DNA of 64,000 nucleotides from Nocardioides plantarum (lineage in GTDB: Bacteria > Actinomycetota > Actinomycetes > Propionibacteriales > Nocardioidaceae): positions 434,001 to 498,000 of the forward strand of contig NZ_VDMS01000002.1 of NCBI RefSeq assembly GCF_006346395.1. The letters are read 5' to 3'. The notes under the pieces were generated by a model. The model made no database searches. It was given only the letters and a program-made list of their open reading frames with translations, and had not been told where the DNA came from. A program made the translations under genes and the position numbers. Positions 44,317-53,876 of the stretch are shown one piece after another (the first letter of the stretch is position 1; every line of letters begins with the position of its first letter).

Positions 44317-45753
44317 GTTGGTCCCGATCCACGACATGACGTGCTTGACGCGGGTGTAGTCCTCGAAGCCGTACATGGACAGGTCCTTGCCGTAGCCGGA
44401 GTGCTTGAAGCCGCCGTGTGGCATCTCGGAGACGAACGGGATGTGGGTGTTGACCCAGACCACACCGAAGTCGAGTCGCTTCGACATCCGCATCGCGGTG
44501 CCGTGGTCGCGGGTCCACACCGACGACGACAGGCCGTAGCGCACGTCGTTGGCCAGGCGCAGCGCCTCGGCCTCGTCACCGAACCGCTGCACGGTGATGA
44601 CCGGCCCGAAGATCTCGTCCTGCACCTGCTCGTCGTCCTGGCGTACGCCGGACACGACGGTCGGCTCGTAGAAGTAGCCGACGTCACCGACCCGTGCGCC
44701 GCCGGTCTCGAGCACGGCGTGGTCGGGCAGCCGGTCGACCATCGCGGTGACCCGGGCCAGCTGGTCGGCGCTGTTGAGCGCGCCGTAGAACGCGTCCCCG
44801 TCGCTGGGCGGGCCGGTGCGCAGCCCGCGCACGGCCTCGGTGAGCGCGGCGACGAACTCGTCGTGCACGCCCGAGCCGACCAGGACCCGGGCGGCCGCGG
44901 TGCAGTCCTGTCCGGCGTTGAAGAGTCCGGCCTCCGCGATCGCACCGGCGGCCTTGGCCACGTCGGCGTCGTCGAACACGACGACCGGCGCCTTGCCGCC
45001 GAGCTCGAGGTGGACCCGCTTGACGTCGGCCGCCGCAGCGCCGGCGACCTCCATGCCGGCGCGCACCGACCCGGTGATCGACACCATCTGGGGCGTGCGG
45101 TGGGACACCAGCAGCCGTCCGGTGTCGCGGTCGCCGCACACGACGTTGAGCACGCCGGGCGGCAGGAACTCCTGGCAGATCTCGGCGAGCAGCGTCGAGC
45201 TGGCGGGCGTGGTGTCGCTGGGCTTGAGCACCACGGTGTTGCCGGCGGCCAGGGCGGGCGCGATCTTCCAGATCATCATCATCAGCGGGTAGTTCCACGG
45301 CGTCACCTGCCCGACGACGCCGACCGGCTCACGTCGCACGTACGACGTGTGGTCGGCGAGGTACTCCCCCGCCGACGTGCCCTGGAGCACGCGCGCGGCA
45401 CCGGCGAAGAACCGGACGTGGTCGGAGCTGGGCGGCAGCTCCTCCGAGGCGGTCAGGCCCACCGGCTTGCCGGTGTCGCGCACCTCGACGTCGACGATCT
45501 CGTCGGCGCGGGCGTCGATCGCGTCGGCGATGTGGAGCAGCGCCCGGGCCCGCTCCTGCGGGGTGGTCTCGCCCCAGGTCTCGAAGGCGGTCGCGGCGGC
45601 GGCGTAGGCCCGGTCGACGTCCTCGGTGCCCGACAGCGGCGCCCGGGCGTAGACCTCGCCGGTGCTGGGGTCGACGACGTCGTACGTCGTCCCGGACGCG
45701 GCCGCGACGAGCTCGCCGCCGATGACGTTGTGGAAGGTCGGCTCGGCTGGCAT
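44308..45753 (-). CDS. Aldehyde dehydrogenase, aminobutyraldehyde type
   Basis: 481 aa from ATG at 45753. Catalytic Cys is in LFNAGQDCTAAARVLV, Glu in HLELGGKAPVVVF, and the fold motif TPWNYPLMMMIWKIAPALAA precedes them. The FNAGQDC form is typical of gamma-aminobutyraldehyde dehydrogenases. It should oxidise an omega-amino aldehyde to the acid with NAD. The divergent gene is a class III transaminase, so the two likely form an amine degradation step pair. The C-terminal NGG-stop is supplied by a REP-like repeat. Confidence 0.88.
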   Translation of the reverse strand: MPAEPTFHNVIGGELVAAASGTTYDVVDPSTGEVYARAPLSGTEDVDRAYAAAATAFETWGETTPQERARALLHIADAIDARADEIVDVEVRDTGKPVGLTASEELPPSSDHVRFFAGAARVLQGTSAGEYLADHTSYVRREPVGVVGQVTPWNYPLMMMIWKIAPALAAGNTVVLKPSDTTPASSTLLAEICQEFLPPGVLNVVCGDRDTGRLLVSHRTPQMVSITGSVRAGMEVAGAAAADVKRVHLELGGKAPVVVFDDADVAKAAGAIAEAGLFNAGQDCTAAARVLVGSGVHDEFVAALTEAVRGLRTGPPSDGDAFYGALNSADQLARVTAMVDRLPDHAVLETGGARVGDVGYFYEPTVVSGVRQDDEQVQDEIFGPVITVQRFGDEAEALRLANDVRYGLSSSVWTRDHGTAMRMSKRLDFGVVWVNTHIPFVSEMPHGGFKHSGYGKDLSMYGFEDYTRVKHVMSWIGTNGG

Positions 45754-45846
45754 GACATGCACCCTAGTTGCGGATTCCGTCGCGTGTCGACGGTCTGACC
45801 ACGGATCCGCTTGCTCCAACGCCACTTGACCGCGCACGATGGGGGC

Positions 45847-47268
45847 ATGTCCCACGACTCTCATCTCGCCGACGGCCCGGCCGGCACCTTCGACGAGGGC
45901 CACCTGCAGCGGGCCGCCAAGGACCACCTCTGGATGCACTTCACCCGCCACGGCGCCTACGACACCGCCGACGTGCCGATCATGGTCCGCGGCGAGGGCG
46001 TGCACCTCTTCGACTCGAAGGGCAAGCGCTACCTCGACGGGCTGGCCGGGCTGTTCGTGAGCCAGCTCGGGCACGGCCGCGAGGACCTGGCCGAGGCCGC
46101 CGCCGCCCAGGCCAGGCAGCTGGCGTTCATGCCGCTGTGGTCCTACGCCCACCCGAGCGCGATCGAGCTGGCCGAGAAGGTCGCGTCCTACGCCCCCGGC
46201 GACCTCAACCGCGTCTTCTTCACCAGCGGGGGCGGCGAGGCCGTCGAGTCGGCGTGGAAGCTGGCCAAGAACTACTTCAAGCTCACCGGCAGGCCGATGA
46301 AGCACAAGGTCATCAGCCGCACCATCGCCTACCACGGCACCACGGCGGGAGCACTGTCGATCACCGGCCTGCCGCTGCTCAAGCAGCAGTTCGAGCCCCT
46401 GGTGCCCTCGACGTTCCGAGTGCCCAACACCAACATCTACCGCGCGCCGGCCGGCACCGCGGGACCCGACGGCGACGACGACGAGGCCTTCGGACGGTGG
46501 GCCGCCGACCAGATCGGCGTCGCGATCGAGAACGAGGGCCCCGACACCGTCGCGGCCGTCTTCCTCGAGCCCGTCCAGAACGCCGGCGGCTGCTTCCCAC
46601 CGCCGCCCGGCTACTTCCAGCGGGTCCGCGAGATCTGCGACGAGCACGACGTGCTGCTGGTCTCCGACGAGGTCATCTGTGCGTTCGGGCGCCTCGGGCA
46701 CATGTTCGGCGCGGAGCGCTTCGGCTACCAGCCCGACATCATCACCTGCGCCAAGGGCATCACCTCGGGCTACGCCCCCCTCGGCGCGATGATCGCCAGC
46801 GACCGGCTGATGGCGCCGTTCCTGGAGGACAAGGCGATGTTCGCCCACGGCTACACCTTCGGCGGCCACCCGGTCTCGACCGCGGTCGGGCTCAAGAACC
46901 TGCAGATCTTCGAGGAGGAGGGCGTCCTCGAGCACGTGCGCACCCACGCGCCCCACTTCCGGTCGACCCTCGAGCGGCTCAAGGACCTGCCGATCGTCGG
47001 CGACGTGCGCGGCGACGGGTTCTTCTACGGCATCGAGCTGGTCAAGGACCAGACCACCCGCGAGAGCTTCACCGCCGAGGAGTGCGAGCGGCTGCTGTTC
47101 GGGTTCGTCTCCAAGCAGCTGTACGCCGAGGGGCTCTACTGCCGCGCCGACGACCGCGGCGACCCGGTGATCCAGCTGGCCCCGCCGCTGGTCTGCGACC
47201 AGACGCACTTCGACGAGATGGAGCAGATCCTGCGCACCGTCCTGGACAAGGCCGGCTCGATGATGTGA
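45847..47268 (+). CDS. Class III aminotransferase (omega-amino acid/amine type)
   Basis: 473 aa from ATG at 45847. GGGEAVESAWKLAKNYFKLT, SDEVICAFGRLGHMFGAERF and the PLP Lys in CAKGITSGYAPLGAM mark a class III enzyme of the putrescine/beta-alanine:pyruvate type. It is divergent from the aldehyde dehydrogenase and 28 bp upstream of an Lrp regulator. It should produce the aldehyde or keto acid used by its neighbour. Confidence 0.9.
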   Translation: MSHDSHLADGPAGTFDEGHLQRAAKDHLWMHFTRHGAYDTADVPIMVRGEGVHLFDSKGKRYLDGLAGLFVSQLGHGREDLAEAAAAQARQLAFMPLWSYAHPSAIELAEKVASYAPGDLNRVFFTSGGGEAVESAWKLAKNYFKLTGRPMKHKVISRTIAYHGTTAGALSITGLPLLKQQFEPLVPSTFRVPNTNIYRAPAGTAGPDGDDDEAFGRWAADQIGVAIENEGPDTVAAVFLEPVQNAGGCFPPPPGYFQRVREICDEHDVLLVSDEVICAFGRLGHMFGAERFGYQPDIITCAKGITSGYAPLGAMIASDRLMAPFLEDKAMFAHGYTFGGHPVSTAVGLKNLQIFEEEGVLEHVRTHAPHFRSTLERLKDLPIVGDVRGDGFFYGIELVKDQTTRESFTAEECERLLFGFVSKQLYAEGLYCRADDRGDPVIQLAPPLVCDQTHFDEMEQILRTVLDKAGSMM

Positions 47269-47296
47269 GACGACCGGCCCTACTAAGGTCGGTGCG

Positions 47297-47758
47297 GTGA
47301 CACCTTCACCGGCCCCGCTCGACGACGTCGCCAAGGCGATCATCGAGCAGCTCCAGCACGACGGCCGCCAGTCCTACGCCTCCATCGGCAAGCAGGTCGG
47401 GCTGTCGGAGGCCGCCGTGCGCCAGCGCGTCCAGAAGCTCGTCGACGCCGGCGTGATGCAGATCGTGGCGGTCACCGATCCCATGCAGCTGGGCTTCGCC
47501 CGCCAGGCCATGATCGGCGTCAACGTCACCGGCGCCTTCGAGCCGGTCGCCGACGCCCTGGCCGCGCTCGACGAGGTCGACTACGTCGTGGTGACGGCCG
47601 GACGCTACGACCTGCTGGCCGAGATCGTCTGCGAGAGCGACGACCACCTGCTCGACCTGATCTCCACCCGGATCCGGGCCATCCCCGGCGTGGCCGCGAC
47701 CGAGACGTTCATGTACCTCGGCCTGCGCAAGCAGTCCTACTCGTGGGGCGTCCGCTAG
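47297..47758 (+). CDS. Lrp/AsnC-family regulator
   Basis: 153 aa, GTG start. HTH SYASIGKQVGLSEAAVRQRV and a RAM effector domain (VVVTAGRYDLLAEIVCES). It directly follows the transaminase gene and probably senses an amino acid or amine to control this unit. Confidence 0.93.
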   Translation: MTPSPAPLDDVAKAIIEQLQHDGRQSYASIGKQVGLSEAAVRQRVQKLVDAGVMQIVAVTDPMQLGFARQAMIGVNVTGAFEPVADALAALDEVDYVVVTAGRYDLLAEIVCESDDHLLDLISTRIRAIPGVAATETFMYLGLRKQSYSWGVR

Positions 47759-47820
47759 GAAGGGTCGTCCAGGGCCACTCTGGTATATCTCTACTTAGTC
47801 TGGTGACTTAAGGAGATACC

Positions 47821-48186
47821 GTGGCCGACCAACGCGAGGACCCCCCGACCGGCAGCTACCGCCGGGCCGACTGGGCGGCGTACCGCGAGGCCCGCGTGCG
47901 CAGCGAGGCCGCCGGGTCCAGCGCGCCCCTCGTCGTCGACGTACGCCCGCACGACGACTGGCTCGACGGTCACCTCCCCGGCGCGCTGCACCTGCCGGTG
48001 CACGAGGTCGAGACCGCCGGCGGCCGGGTGCCGCCGGGCGAGCTGTGGGTGCACTGTCGCTCCGGCTACCGCGCCGGGATCGCCGCTCGCCTGCTGCACC
48101 TCGCCGGCCGCGACGTCGTCCACGTCGACGACGCCTGGGAGCGCGTCGGCGAGCTGCACATCGAGACCACCGCCGCCGCGGCCTGA
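47821..48186 (+). CDS. Rhodanese-like domain protein
   Basis: 121 aa, GTG start with AAGGAGA 7 bp upstream. Active-site loop WVHCRSGYRAGIAA with Cys79. Single-domain sulfurtransferase. The 62-bp upstream gap is AT-rich (GGTATATCTCTACTTAGT) and contains an imperfect dyad GGTATATCTC/GAGATACC that overlaps the ribosome-binding site, a possible operator. Confidence 0.88.
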   Translation: MADQREDPPTGSYRRADWAAYREARVRSEAAGSSAPLVVDVRPHDDWLDGHLPGALHLPVHEVETAGGRVPPGELWVHCRSGYRAGIAARLLHLAGRDVVHVDDAWERVGELHIETTAAAA

Positions 48187-48209
48187 TGACAATCCCGTTG
48201 CGCGCGCCG

Positions 48210-48260
48210 GGCACCGGCGTCCATCCTGGGCACCGAGTCGTCGGTGAGCGCACCGGTGCC
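48210..48260 (+). promoter_or_regulatory. Structured leader upstream of the small ORF and RIO kinase
   Basis: An 8-bp outer stem GGCACCGG/CCGGTGCC (48210-48217 with 48253-48260) encloses a second hairpin CACCGA-GTCG-TCGGTG (48231-48246). The structure ends 5 bp before the GAGAGGAG of the small upstream ORF. It could be the rhodanese terminator or a cis-acting leader; I do not recognise a known riboswitch class. Confidence 0.4.
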
Positions 48261-48277
48261 GTCCGAGAGGAGCTGAC

Positions 48278-48370
48278 ATGTCCATGACTGTCCCTGGCCT
48301 GCCCGCAGACCACGCCCCCCTCCTCGAAACGAGCACCACCACCCATGACCTCCCAGGACTCCACTCCTGA
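48278..48370 (+). CDS. Putative 30-aa leader peptide overlapping the RIO kinase start
   Basis: ATG at 48278 follows GAGAGGAG at 6-bp spacing, the strongest ribosome-binding site in the region. The peptide starts MSMTVPGLPADHAPLLETST and ends in LPGLHS. It overlaps the first 26 bp of the RIO kinase in another frame, and the kinase itself has only a weak site. Translational coupling or attenuation is possible. Its reality rests only on the start signal. Confidence 0.4.
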   Translation: MSMTVPGLPADHAPLLETSTTTHDLPGLHS

Positions 48371-49196
48371 CCCCTCCCACCCCTTCGCGCTCGACTGGAC
48401 GACCTACGACGACGTCGACGACGGCGCCCAGCGCTGGTCGACCTGGCTCAGCGTCGAGCCACTGTCCCGAGGGCCCGAGCCCCGGCCCGACTGGGTCGTG
48501 ACGTCGCAGGGCGCCGTCGACACCGAGCTCGGCATCCTCAAGACCGGCAAGGAGGCCGACGTCTTCCTGCTCGAGCGCGCCGACCCGCTCGAGCCCGACC
48601 GGGGCGTCGTGATGGCCGCCAAGCGCTACCGGTCGGCCGATCACCGCACGTTCCACCGCTCGGCGGGCTACACCGAGGGCCGCGCCATGAAGCGCTCGCG
48701 CGACGAGCGCGCGGTCAAGCGCAAGTCCACCTTCGGCCGGCTCGTCGCCTCCGGCGAGTGGGCCGCCTCGGAGTGGGACGCCCTCAAGCGGCTGTGGTCG
48801 CTCGGCCTGCCGGTGCCCTACCCGGTGCAGATCGACGGCACCGAGATCCTCATGGAGTGGATCACCGTCGACGGCGACAGCGCCCCTCGGCTCGCCCAGA
48901 CACGGCCCGAGCCGGCCCTGCTGGCGTCGTACTTCGACCAGCTGCGCGACGCGCTGGCGACGATGGTGCAGGCGGGGGTCGTGCACGGTGACCTGTCGGC
49001 CTACAACATCCTGGCCGCCGGCGAGCGCCTGGTGATCATCGACCTGCCGCAGATCGTCGACCTGGTGGGCAACGTCAACGGCTTCGACTACCTGCTGCGC
49101 GACTGCACCAACATCTGCACCTGGTTCCGCGGCAAGGGGCTCGAGGGCGCCGACGAGCAAGAGCTGTTCGGTGACCTGATGGCCCACGCCTTCTGA
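48345..49196 (+). CDS. RIO1-type serine protein kinase
   Basis: 283 aa. ATP loop GILKTGKEADVFLLE, Lys in MAAKRYR, catalytic VVHGDLSAYNIL and metal-binding IIDLPQIVD. Bacterial RIO kinases are poorly studied; targets are unknown. The start ATG at 48345 is inferred from the MTSQD N-terminus and lies within the small upstream ORF. Confidence 0.92.
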   Translation: MTSQDSTPDPSHPFALDWTTYDDVDDGAQRWSTWLSVEPLSRGPEPRPDWVVTSQGAVDTELGILKTGKEADVFLLERADPLEPDRGVVMAAKRYRSADHRTFHRSAGYTEGRAMKRSRDERAVKRKSTFGRLVASGEWAASEWDALKRLWSLGLPVPYPVQIDGTEILMEWITVDGDSAPRLAQTRPEPALLASYFDQLRDALATMVQAGVVHGDLSAYNILAAGERLVIIDLPQIVDLVGNVNGFDYLLRDCTNICTWFRGKGLEGADEQELFGDLMAHAF

Positions 49197-49218
49197 GCGC
49201 CGACGTAGCCTCGGTGCC

Positions 49219-50301
49219 GTGAAGCGCACCCGGGGACGCGTGGTCCACGTCGAGTCGCTGGCCGAGCTCGACCGCCGGCTCGCCGCGGGTGCCACGCGCC
49301 TCGGGTCCTGGCGGCTGCACCGCCTCGACCTGGTCGGTCGCGCGGCCGCGCTGGCGGCGTACGACGTGCGCGGGACGACGTTCCTGGGCTGCTCCTTCGC
49401 GCCGGGCGAGGCCGACGCGCTGGTCGCGGCGGGCGCCCTGGTGCTGCCGACGGTGGGGTCCTCGCCGCTCGACGTCTACCGCCCCCACCTCTACACCGCC
49501 GACGAGCTCTACGACCGGACGCCCTACCCGCGCAGCCTCGACGCGCGCGCCTACGCCTGGGCCCAGCGCGTGCCCGGTCGCGACGACTCCCTCGCCGCGG
49601 CCCTGCACGACCACGCGATCGACGACGCCCTGACCCGGTTCGTGTCGGGGCGTCGGATCGCCGGGGTGATGGGCGGGCACGCCGCCCAGCGCGGCGAGCC
49701 GGGCTACGCCGACGCGGCCCGGCTCGGTCGGGCACTGGGCGGGTCGCTCGTCGTCGCGACCGGCGGCGGGCCCGGGGCGATGGAGGCCGCCAACCTCGGC
49801 GCCCGCCTCGCGGACCTCGACGCGTCGGCGCTCGACCAGGCGCTGGTGGCGCTGGCCGAGGTGCCGTCGTACCGGCCCTCGGTCGACGACTGGCTGGCCT
49901 GCGCCCGGGCCGCCGTCGCCGGGCTCCCGGAGCCGCACGCCACCCTGGGGGTGCCGACGTGGCACTACGGCCACGAGCCGCCCAACGTCTTCGCGACGAC
50001 GATCGCCAAGTACGTCGGCAACGCCGTGCGCGAGGCGGTCCTGCTCGAGATCTGCAACGCCGGCATCGTCGTCCTTCCCGGCGCGGCCGGGACGGTCCAG
50101 GAGGTGTTCCAGGACGCGTGCGAGAACTACTACGCCGAGGAGACCTCGATCGCGCCGATGGTCCTCGTGGGACGGACCTACTGGACCGACACCTACCCGG
50201 CCTGGCCGCTGCTGGAGTCGCTGGCGCGAGGTCGCGCGATGCAGGACCATGTGCACCTCGTCGACACCGTCGACGAGGCGGCCGCGCTGCTCACGGCCTG
50301 A
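49219..50301 (+). CDS. LOG-family protein (nucleotide monophosphate phosphoribohydrolase-like)
   Basis: 360 aa, GTG start. GGGPGAMEAANLGA and PGAAGTVQEVFQDACENYY are the LOG motifs (GGGxGxME and PGGxGTxxE form). The N-terminal 140 residues are an extra domain. LOG enzymes release ribose-5-phosphate from cytokinin-type nucleotides, and bacterial members act on AMP or similar. It follows the RIO kinase by 22 bp. Confidence 0.85.
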   Translation: MKRTRGRVVHVESLAELDRRLAAGATRLGSWRLHRLDLVGRAAALAAYDVRGTTFLGCSFAPGEADALVAAGALVLPTVGSSPLDVYRPHLYTADELYDRTPYPRSLDARAYAWAQRVPGRDDSLAAALHDHAIDDALTRFVSGRRIAGVMGGHAAQRGEPGYADAARLGRALGGSLVVATGGGPGAMEAANLGARLADLDASALDQALVALAEVPSYRPSVDDWLACARAAVAGLPEPHATLGVPTWHYGHEPPNVFATTIAKYVGNAVREAVLLEICNAGIVVLPGAAGTVQEVFQDACENYYAEETSIAPMVLVGRTYWTDTYPAWPLLESLARGRAMQDHVHLVDTVDEAAALLTA

Positions 50302-50305
50302 TCGC

Positions 50306-51517
50306 TCAGCCGGGCAGCGCGTTCCACTCGGCACGCGCCGCGATGGCCTCGCGGTAGTGGCCGATCAGCGCCTCGTTGACCGAGCGCCACGACCGGTCCG
50401 CGACGGCCGCGCGGGCCGCCATGCCCATCCGTCGCCGGCGGGCGGGGTCGGCGTGCAGGACGTCGACGTACGACGCCAGGTCGGCCGCGTCGCCGGGCCG
50501 GTAGAGGAAGCCGGTCGTGCCGTCGTCCACCACGTCGACCGGTCCGCCCTGGCGCGGGGCGACCACCGGGACGCCGGACGCGAGGGCCTCCTGGGCCGAC
50601 TGGCAGTAGGTCTCGTGCCGTCCGGTGTGGACGAAGACGTCGAGCGAGGCGTAGGCCGCGCCGAGGTCGTCGCCGTGCAGGACGCCGAGGAAGTGCGCCC
50701 GGGGAAGCAGCGCACGCAGCCGCTGCTCCTCCGGTCCCCCGCCGACGACCACCAGTGCGTGACGGGGGTCGTCGGCCAGGACGGTGAGCAGCTCCAGCTC
50801 CTTCTCCGGGGCGAGCCGACCGACGTAGCCGACGAGCAGCCGGTCGTCGGTGCCGAGGAGGCGGGCCCGCAGGGCGGGATCGCGGCGGTCGGGGCGGAAC
50901 TGCTCGAGGTCGACGCCGCGCGGCCACAAGGCGGTGCCGGGGACGTCGAGGTCGGCCAGCTGTCTCAGGCTGGCGGACGAGGGGGCCAGGGTGCGGTCGA
51001 CCCGGGTGTGGATGCGGCGGGTGAGGGCCGCCATCGCCGCGGCGCCCCCGGGGACGTCGTACCGCTCGGCGAAGCCGACCAGGTCGGTCTGGTAGATCGC
51101 CACGCTCGGGATGCCGAGCTCGGACGCCACCTTGGCGGCCTGGTAGCCCAGGGTCGCGGGCGAGGCGATGTGGACGACGTCGGGGGCGAAGCGCAGCATC
51201 GTGCGGCGCAGCCGGCGTCGGGTCTCGAGGCCGATCTTGAAGTCCTTGTAGAACGGCAGGGTGGCGCCGCGGGCGTGTCGCACGCGGAACCCGGCGTAGA
51301 CGTCGGGCCCGGTGGGGGCCACGACCTCGGCCTGGTGGCCCTCGGCTGCGAGGTGGTCCAGGACCCGGCGTACGGATCCGGTCACGCCGTTGACCTGAGG
51401 GAGGAACGACTCGGCGACCACCAGGACGCGGAGCCGGGCCTCACCGACGGGATAGGTGGGGGGATGTGCAGGACGGGCGAGCGGGAGCACGTCGGCCATG
51501 ACGCTGACGCTAGGCAT
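50306..51517 (-). CDS. GT4-family glycosyltransferase, MgtA-like
   Basis: 403 aa from ATG at 51517 (ATG at 51499 also possible; neither has a good ribosome-binding site). VVAESFLPQVNGVTGSVRRV is the N-terminal glycine-rich acceptor region; YVGRLAPEKELELL and HETYCQSAQEALASGVPVVA (E-x7-E) are the nucleotide-sugar motifs. Similar to mycobacterial GDP-mannose-dependent MgtA. It probably glycosylates a lipid or envelope polymer. Convergent with the LOG gene, 4 bp apart. Confidence 0.88.
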   Translation of the reverse strand: MPSVSVMADVLPLARPAHPPTYPVGEARLRVLVVAESFLPQVNGVTGSVRRVLDHLAAEGHQAEVVAPTGPDVYAGFRVRHARGATLPFYKDFKIGLETRRRLRRTMLRFAPDVVHIASPATLGYQAAKVASELGIPSVAIYQTDLVGFAERYDVPGGAAAMAALTRRIHTRVDRTLAPSSASLRQLADLDVPGTALWPRGVDLEQFRPDRRDPALRARLLGTDDRLLVGYVGRLAPEKELELLTVLADDPRHALVVVGGGPEEQRLRALLPRAHFLGVLHGDDLGAAYASLDVFVHTGRHETYCQSAQEALASGVPVVAPRQGGPVDVVDDGTTGFLYRPGDAADLASYVDVLHADPARRRRMGMAARAAVADRSWRSVNEALIGHYREAIAARAEWNALPG

Positions 51518-51587
51518 CCTCCGTCAACGACCGGCGGTCGATGCGTGGACCGCGCGTGAACAGAAGTTGCCTGTCAGGTCGCTCCGC

Positions 51588-52376
51588 TCAGCCGGTCGGC
51601 GGCACCGGGACGACGTAGGACCGCTCCTGACCGAACACCGCGAACCCGGCACGGCGCAGGATCGGTCCGGAGGTCTCGACCCGGCCCTTGACCAGGGCGA
51701 GTGCCGCACCGTGCTCGACGGCGTGGTCGAGCCGGGCGGCGAGAACGGCGCGGTAGACGCCGCGGCCCCGCGCGTCGGGCACCACGCCGCCGCCCCAGAG
51801 CCGGGCGACGCCGTCGACCAGAGTCAGGCCGCCGGAGCCCACGGGGCGGCCGTCCAGGTAGGCCAGCGCGCACGCCGCGCGTCCGGACGCGAGGTCGTCG
51901 GCCGCTTCGGCCGCGAGCCGGGACACCGTGTCGTCGTCGGGCATGGAGCCCTCGTCGAAGGCCTCGATGCCGACTCTGATGGCGTCGCGGGTGGTGGCCT
52001 CGTCGGCCTGCCACCGCATCTCGACGTCGTCGGGTACGCCGAGCACGGGCGGCCCGCCGGCCAGGTCGAGCGCGAACACGTCGACCGTCTCGTCGAGGGC
52101 GGCGCCACGCGCCTGCAGCGCCGCTTCGAGTCCGGCCGGCGCGTCGAGCTTGACCCACACGACGAGCTCGTCGAAGCCCCAGGCCCGGACCTGGCCGCCC
52201 ACCTCGTCGAGGGTGTCCTCGACGGCCGAGGCCGGGTCGAGGCGGATCAGCCCGGGCCGGGCCACGAAGTAGTCGGGCCACCGCACGAGCAGGTAGTCGT
52301 CGGTCTCGACGGTGGTGGCATCGGCGGGGTACCAGGTCCAGGCGGCGCTGGCGGCCGCCACGGCGTCGGGAGTCAT
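51588..52376 (-). CDS. GNAT-family acetyltransferase
   Basis: 262 aa from ATG at 52376. GNAT motif A is VVPDARGRGVYRAVLAARL (about residues 203-221), followed by HAVEHGAALALVKG and RRAGFAVFGQERSY. The N-terminal 110 residues form a second, degenerate GNAT-like half. Substrate unknown. Confidence 0.82.
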   Translation of the reverse strand: MTPDAVAAASAAWTWYPADATTVETDDYLLVRWPDYFVARPGLIRLDPASAVEDTLDEVGGQVRAWGFDELVVWVKLDAPAGLEAALQARGAALDETVDVFALDLAGGPPVLGVPDDVEMRWQADEATTRDAIRVGIEAFDEGSMPDDDTVSRLAAEAADDLASGRAACALAYLDGRPVGSGGLTLVDGVARLWGGGVVPDARGRGVYRAVLAARLDHAVEHGAALALVKGRVETSGPILRRAGFAVFGQERSYVVPVPPTG

Positions 52377-52480
52377 GCGGCGATCCTGCCCGGTGGGTCC
52401 TGGTTCGTCGTGGGGCCCAGGGCTGGGTGAGCGTGCCGATGGCCCCGCTGCCTTGGATGGGCGGCGGGGTCTCGGGGCGG

Positions 52481-53722
52481 TCAGGTTCGTCGGCGCCGGT
52501 CGACGAGGTAGGTCGCGCTGGTGGGGCTGGTCCACTCGTAGCGGCCTGGCTCGATCACCCGGTATCGCCACCTGCCGTGGGTCTTGGCGCGGTGATGCCG
52601 CCGGCAGAGCATGGCGAGATTGCTGACCGCGGTGGGTCCGCCGGCCTGCCAGGGAACGATGTGGTCGAGGTCGACGTGACGTCGGTTGCAGCCGGGGAAG
52701 ACGCAGGTCCGATCGCGCAGCATGACGTGCTCACGGATCGCCTCGGTGGGCCGGTAGGCCGGCGTGCTGGGGTCGGTCCTGAGGTCGATGACCGGCTTGA
52801 CCGTGACCGTGGTCCCGGCGGCCTCGCACCACTGCCGGACCTGCTCGACGAGGACCGGGGACTGGGTGTTGTCGACCAGACCGGGGTCGTCGGGGTCGTT
52901 GCCGTCGAGGTGGACGAACAGGGTGACGCCTCGTCCGGTGCCGCTGGTGAGCTCGCCGGTGTCCAGGTCGAGGGTCCGTTGCAGGCGGGCCATCTCACCC
53001 AGGGCCTGCGAGCGTCGCACGTCCAGGGTCTCGGTCGATCCGAGGTCGGCCAACGTCTGCGCGCCGTCGCGCAACGCGGTCTCGAGGTCGAGGGCATCGG
53101 ACAGGTCGAGGGTCGCGCGCATGTCGATCGTCCCAGCGGTCCGGGCGTCTCGTAGGTCGAGCGTCGCGTGACGGAACTCAGCAGCACTGAGGCGGAGCCG
53201 CTCCGCCTCCTCGGGATCGAACTGCGCACGAGCAGCGTCCACGGCCCGGTCGACCTGGGCCCAGGAGCAGGAGTGCAGGAACGGGGCGATCACCCGGTCG
53301 ACGTGCTCGGCCCCTCCAGGAGGAAGGCTGATGGTCTGCTCGGCAACCCGGAACGCCTTCCACACCGACACCTCGAGTGCCACGACCCGGGCGAACAGGC
53401 GCGGGAGTCGGTGGCGCAGCTCGAGGGCCTTGCCGAGGTAGGCCAACCCCGCGTCGGACGACCCGCCCAACGACAGCGCGAGATCGAGTGCCGAGAACTC
53501 CCCGATGACCGGGCACCCGGACCCGCCGAGGTGCAGCGCCGGCTCGACCATCGGGTCCAACAGCGCGGCCGCTTCCTCGTCGCCGGCGACGTGGGCGGCG
53601 GCCCAGTCGAGCACGGCCGTCAGCTTGGCCACCTGGACGCGGGACTCGGCCTCACTCTGGGCGCACACCGAGGCGAGCAGCGGGTCGCTGCTTGCCGCGG
53701 TCTCGGCGTGCCTGTTCTTCAT
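52481..53722 (-). CDS. HNH endonuclease with DUF222 domain
   Basis: 413 aa from ATG at 53722; the upstream bases are AT-rich and lack a ribosome-binding site, so the mRNA may be leaderless. Residues 1-300 are the DUF222 (13E12-type) helical domain; the C-terminus has CVFPGCNRRHVDLDHIVPW and NLAMLCRRHHRAKT with the HNH triad. This family exists in many copies in Nocardioides-type genomes. The biological role is not established. Confidence 0.9.
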   Translation of the reverse strand: MKNRHAETAASSDPLLASVCAQSEAESRVQVAKLTAVLDWAAAHVAGDEEAAALLDPMVEPALHLGGSGCPVIGEFSALDLALSLGGSSDAGLAYLGKALELRHRLPRLFARVVALEVSVWKAFRVAEQTISLPPGGAEHVDRVIAPFLHSCSWAQVDRAVDAARAQFDPEEAERLRLSAAEFRHATLDLRDARTAGTIDMRATLDLSDALDLETALRDGAQTLADLGSTETLDVRRSQALGEMARLQRTLDLDTGELTSGTGRGVTLFVHLDGNDPDDPGLVDNTQSPVLVEQVRQWCEAAGTTVTVKPVIDLRTDPSTPAYRPTEAIREHVMLRDRTCVFPGCNRRHVDLDHIVPWQAGGPTAVSNLAMLCRRHHRAKTHGRWRYRVIEPGRYEWTSPTSATYLVDRRRRT

Positions 53723-53876
53723 ATTTTCGAATTTATCAGCGGCCACCGACAGTCTTGAGCGATGAGGTTCGGCGCGGTCGGCTGCACCCGGTGACGCCGA
53801 TGATCGGGCCCGCAGATTGTGTTCTGATACCCCAGGTCTCGAAGTCGCGCCGAGAGTGCCGATCGGCTGAAAGACT

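Noticed and set aside
45754..47343. N-terminal extension of the aldehyde dehydrogenase across the divergent transaminase
   Set aside because: The extension is antisense to a clear class III transaminase; the ATG at 45753 gives the normal family length.
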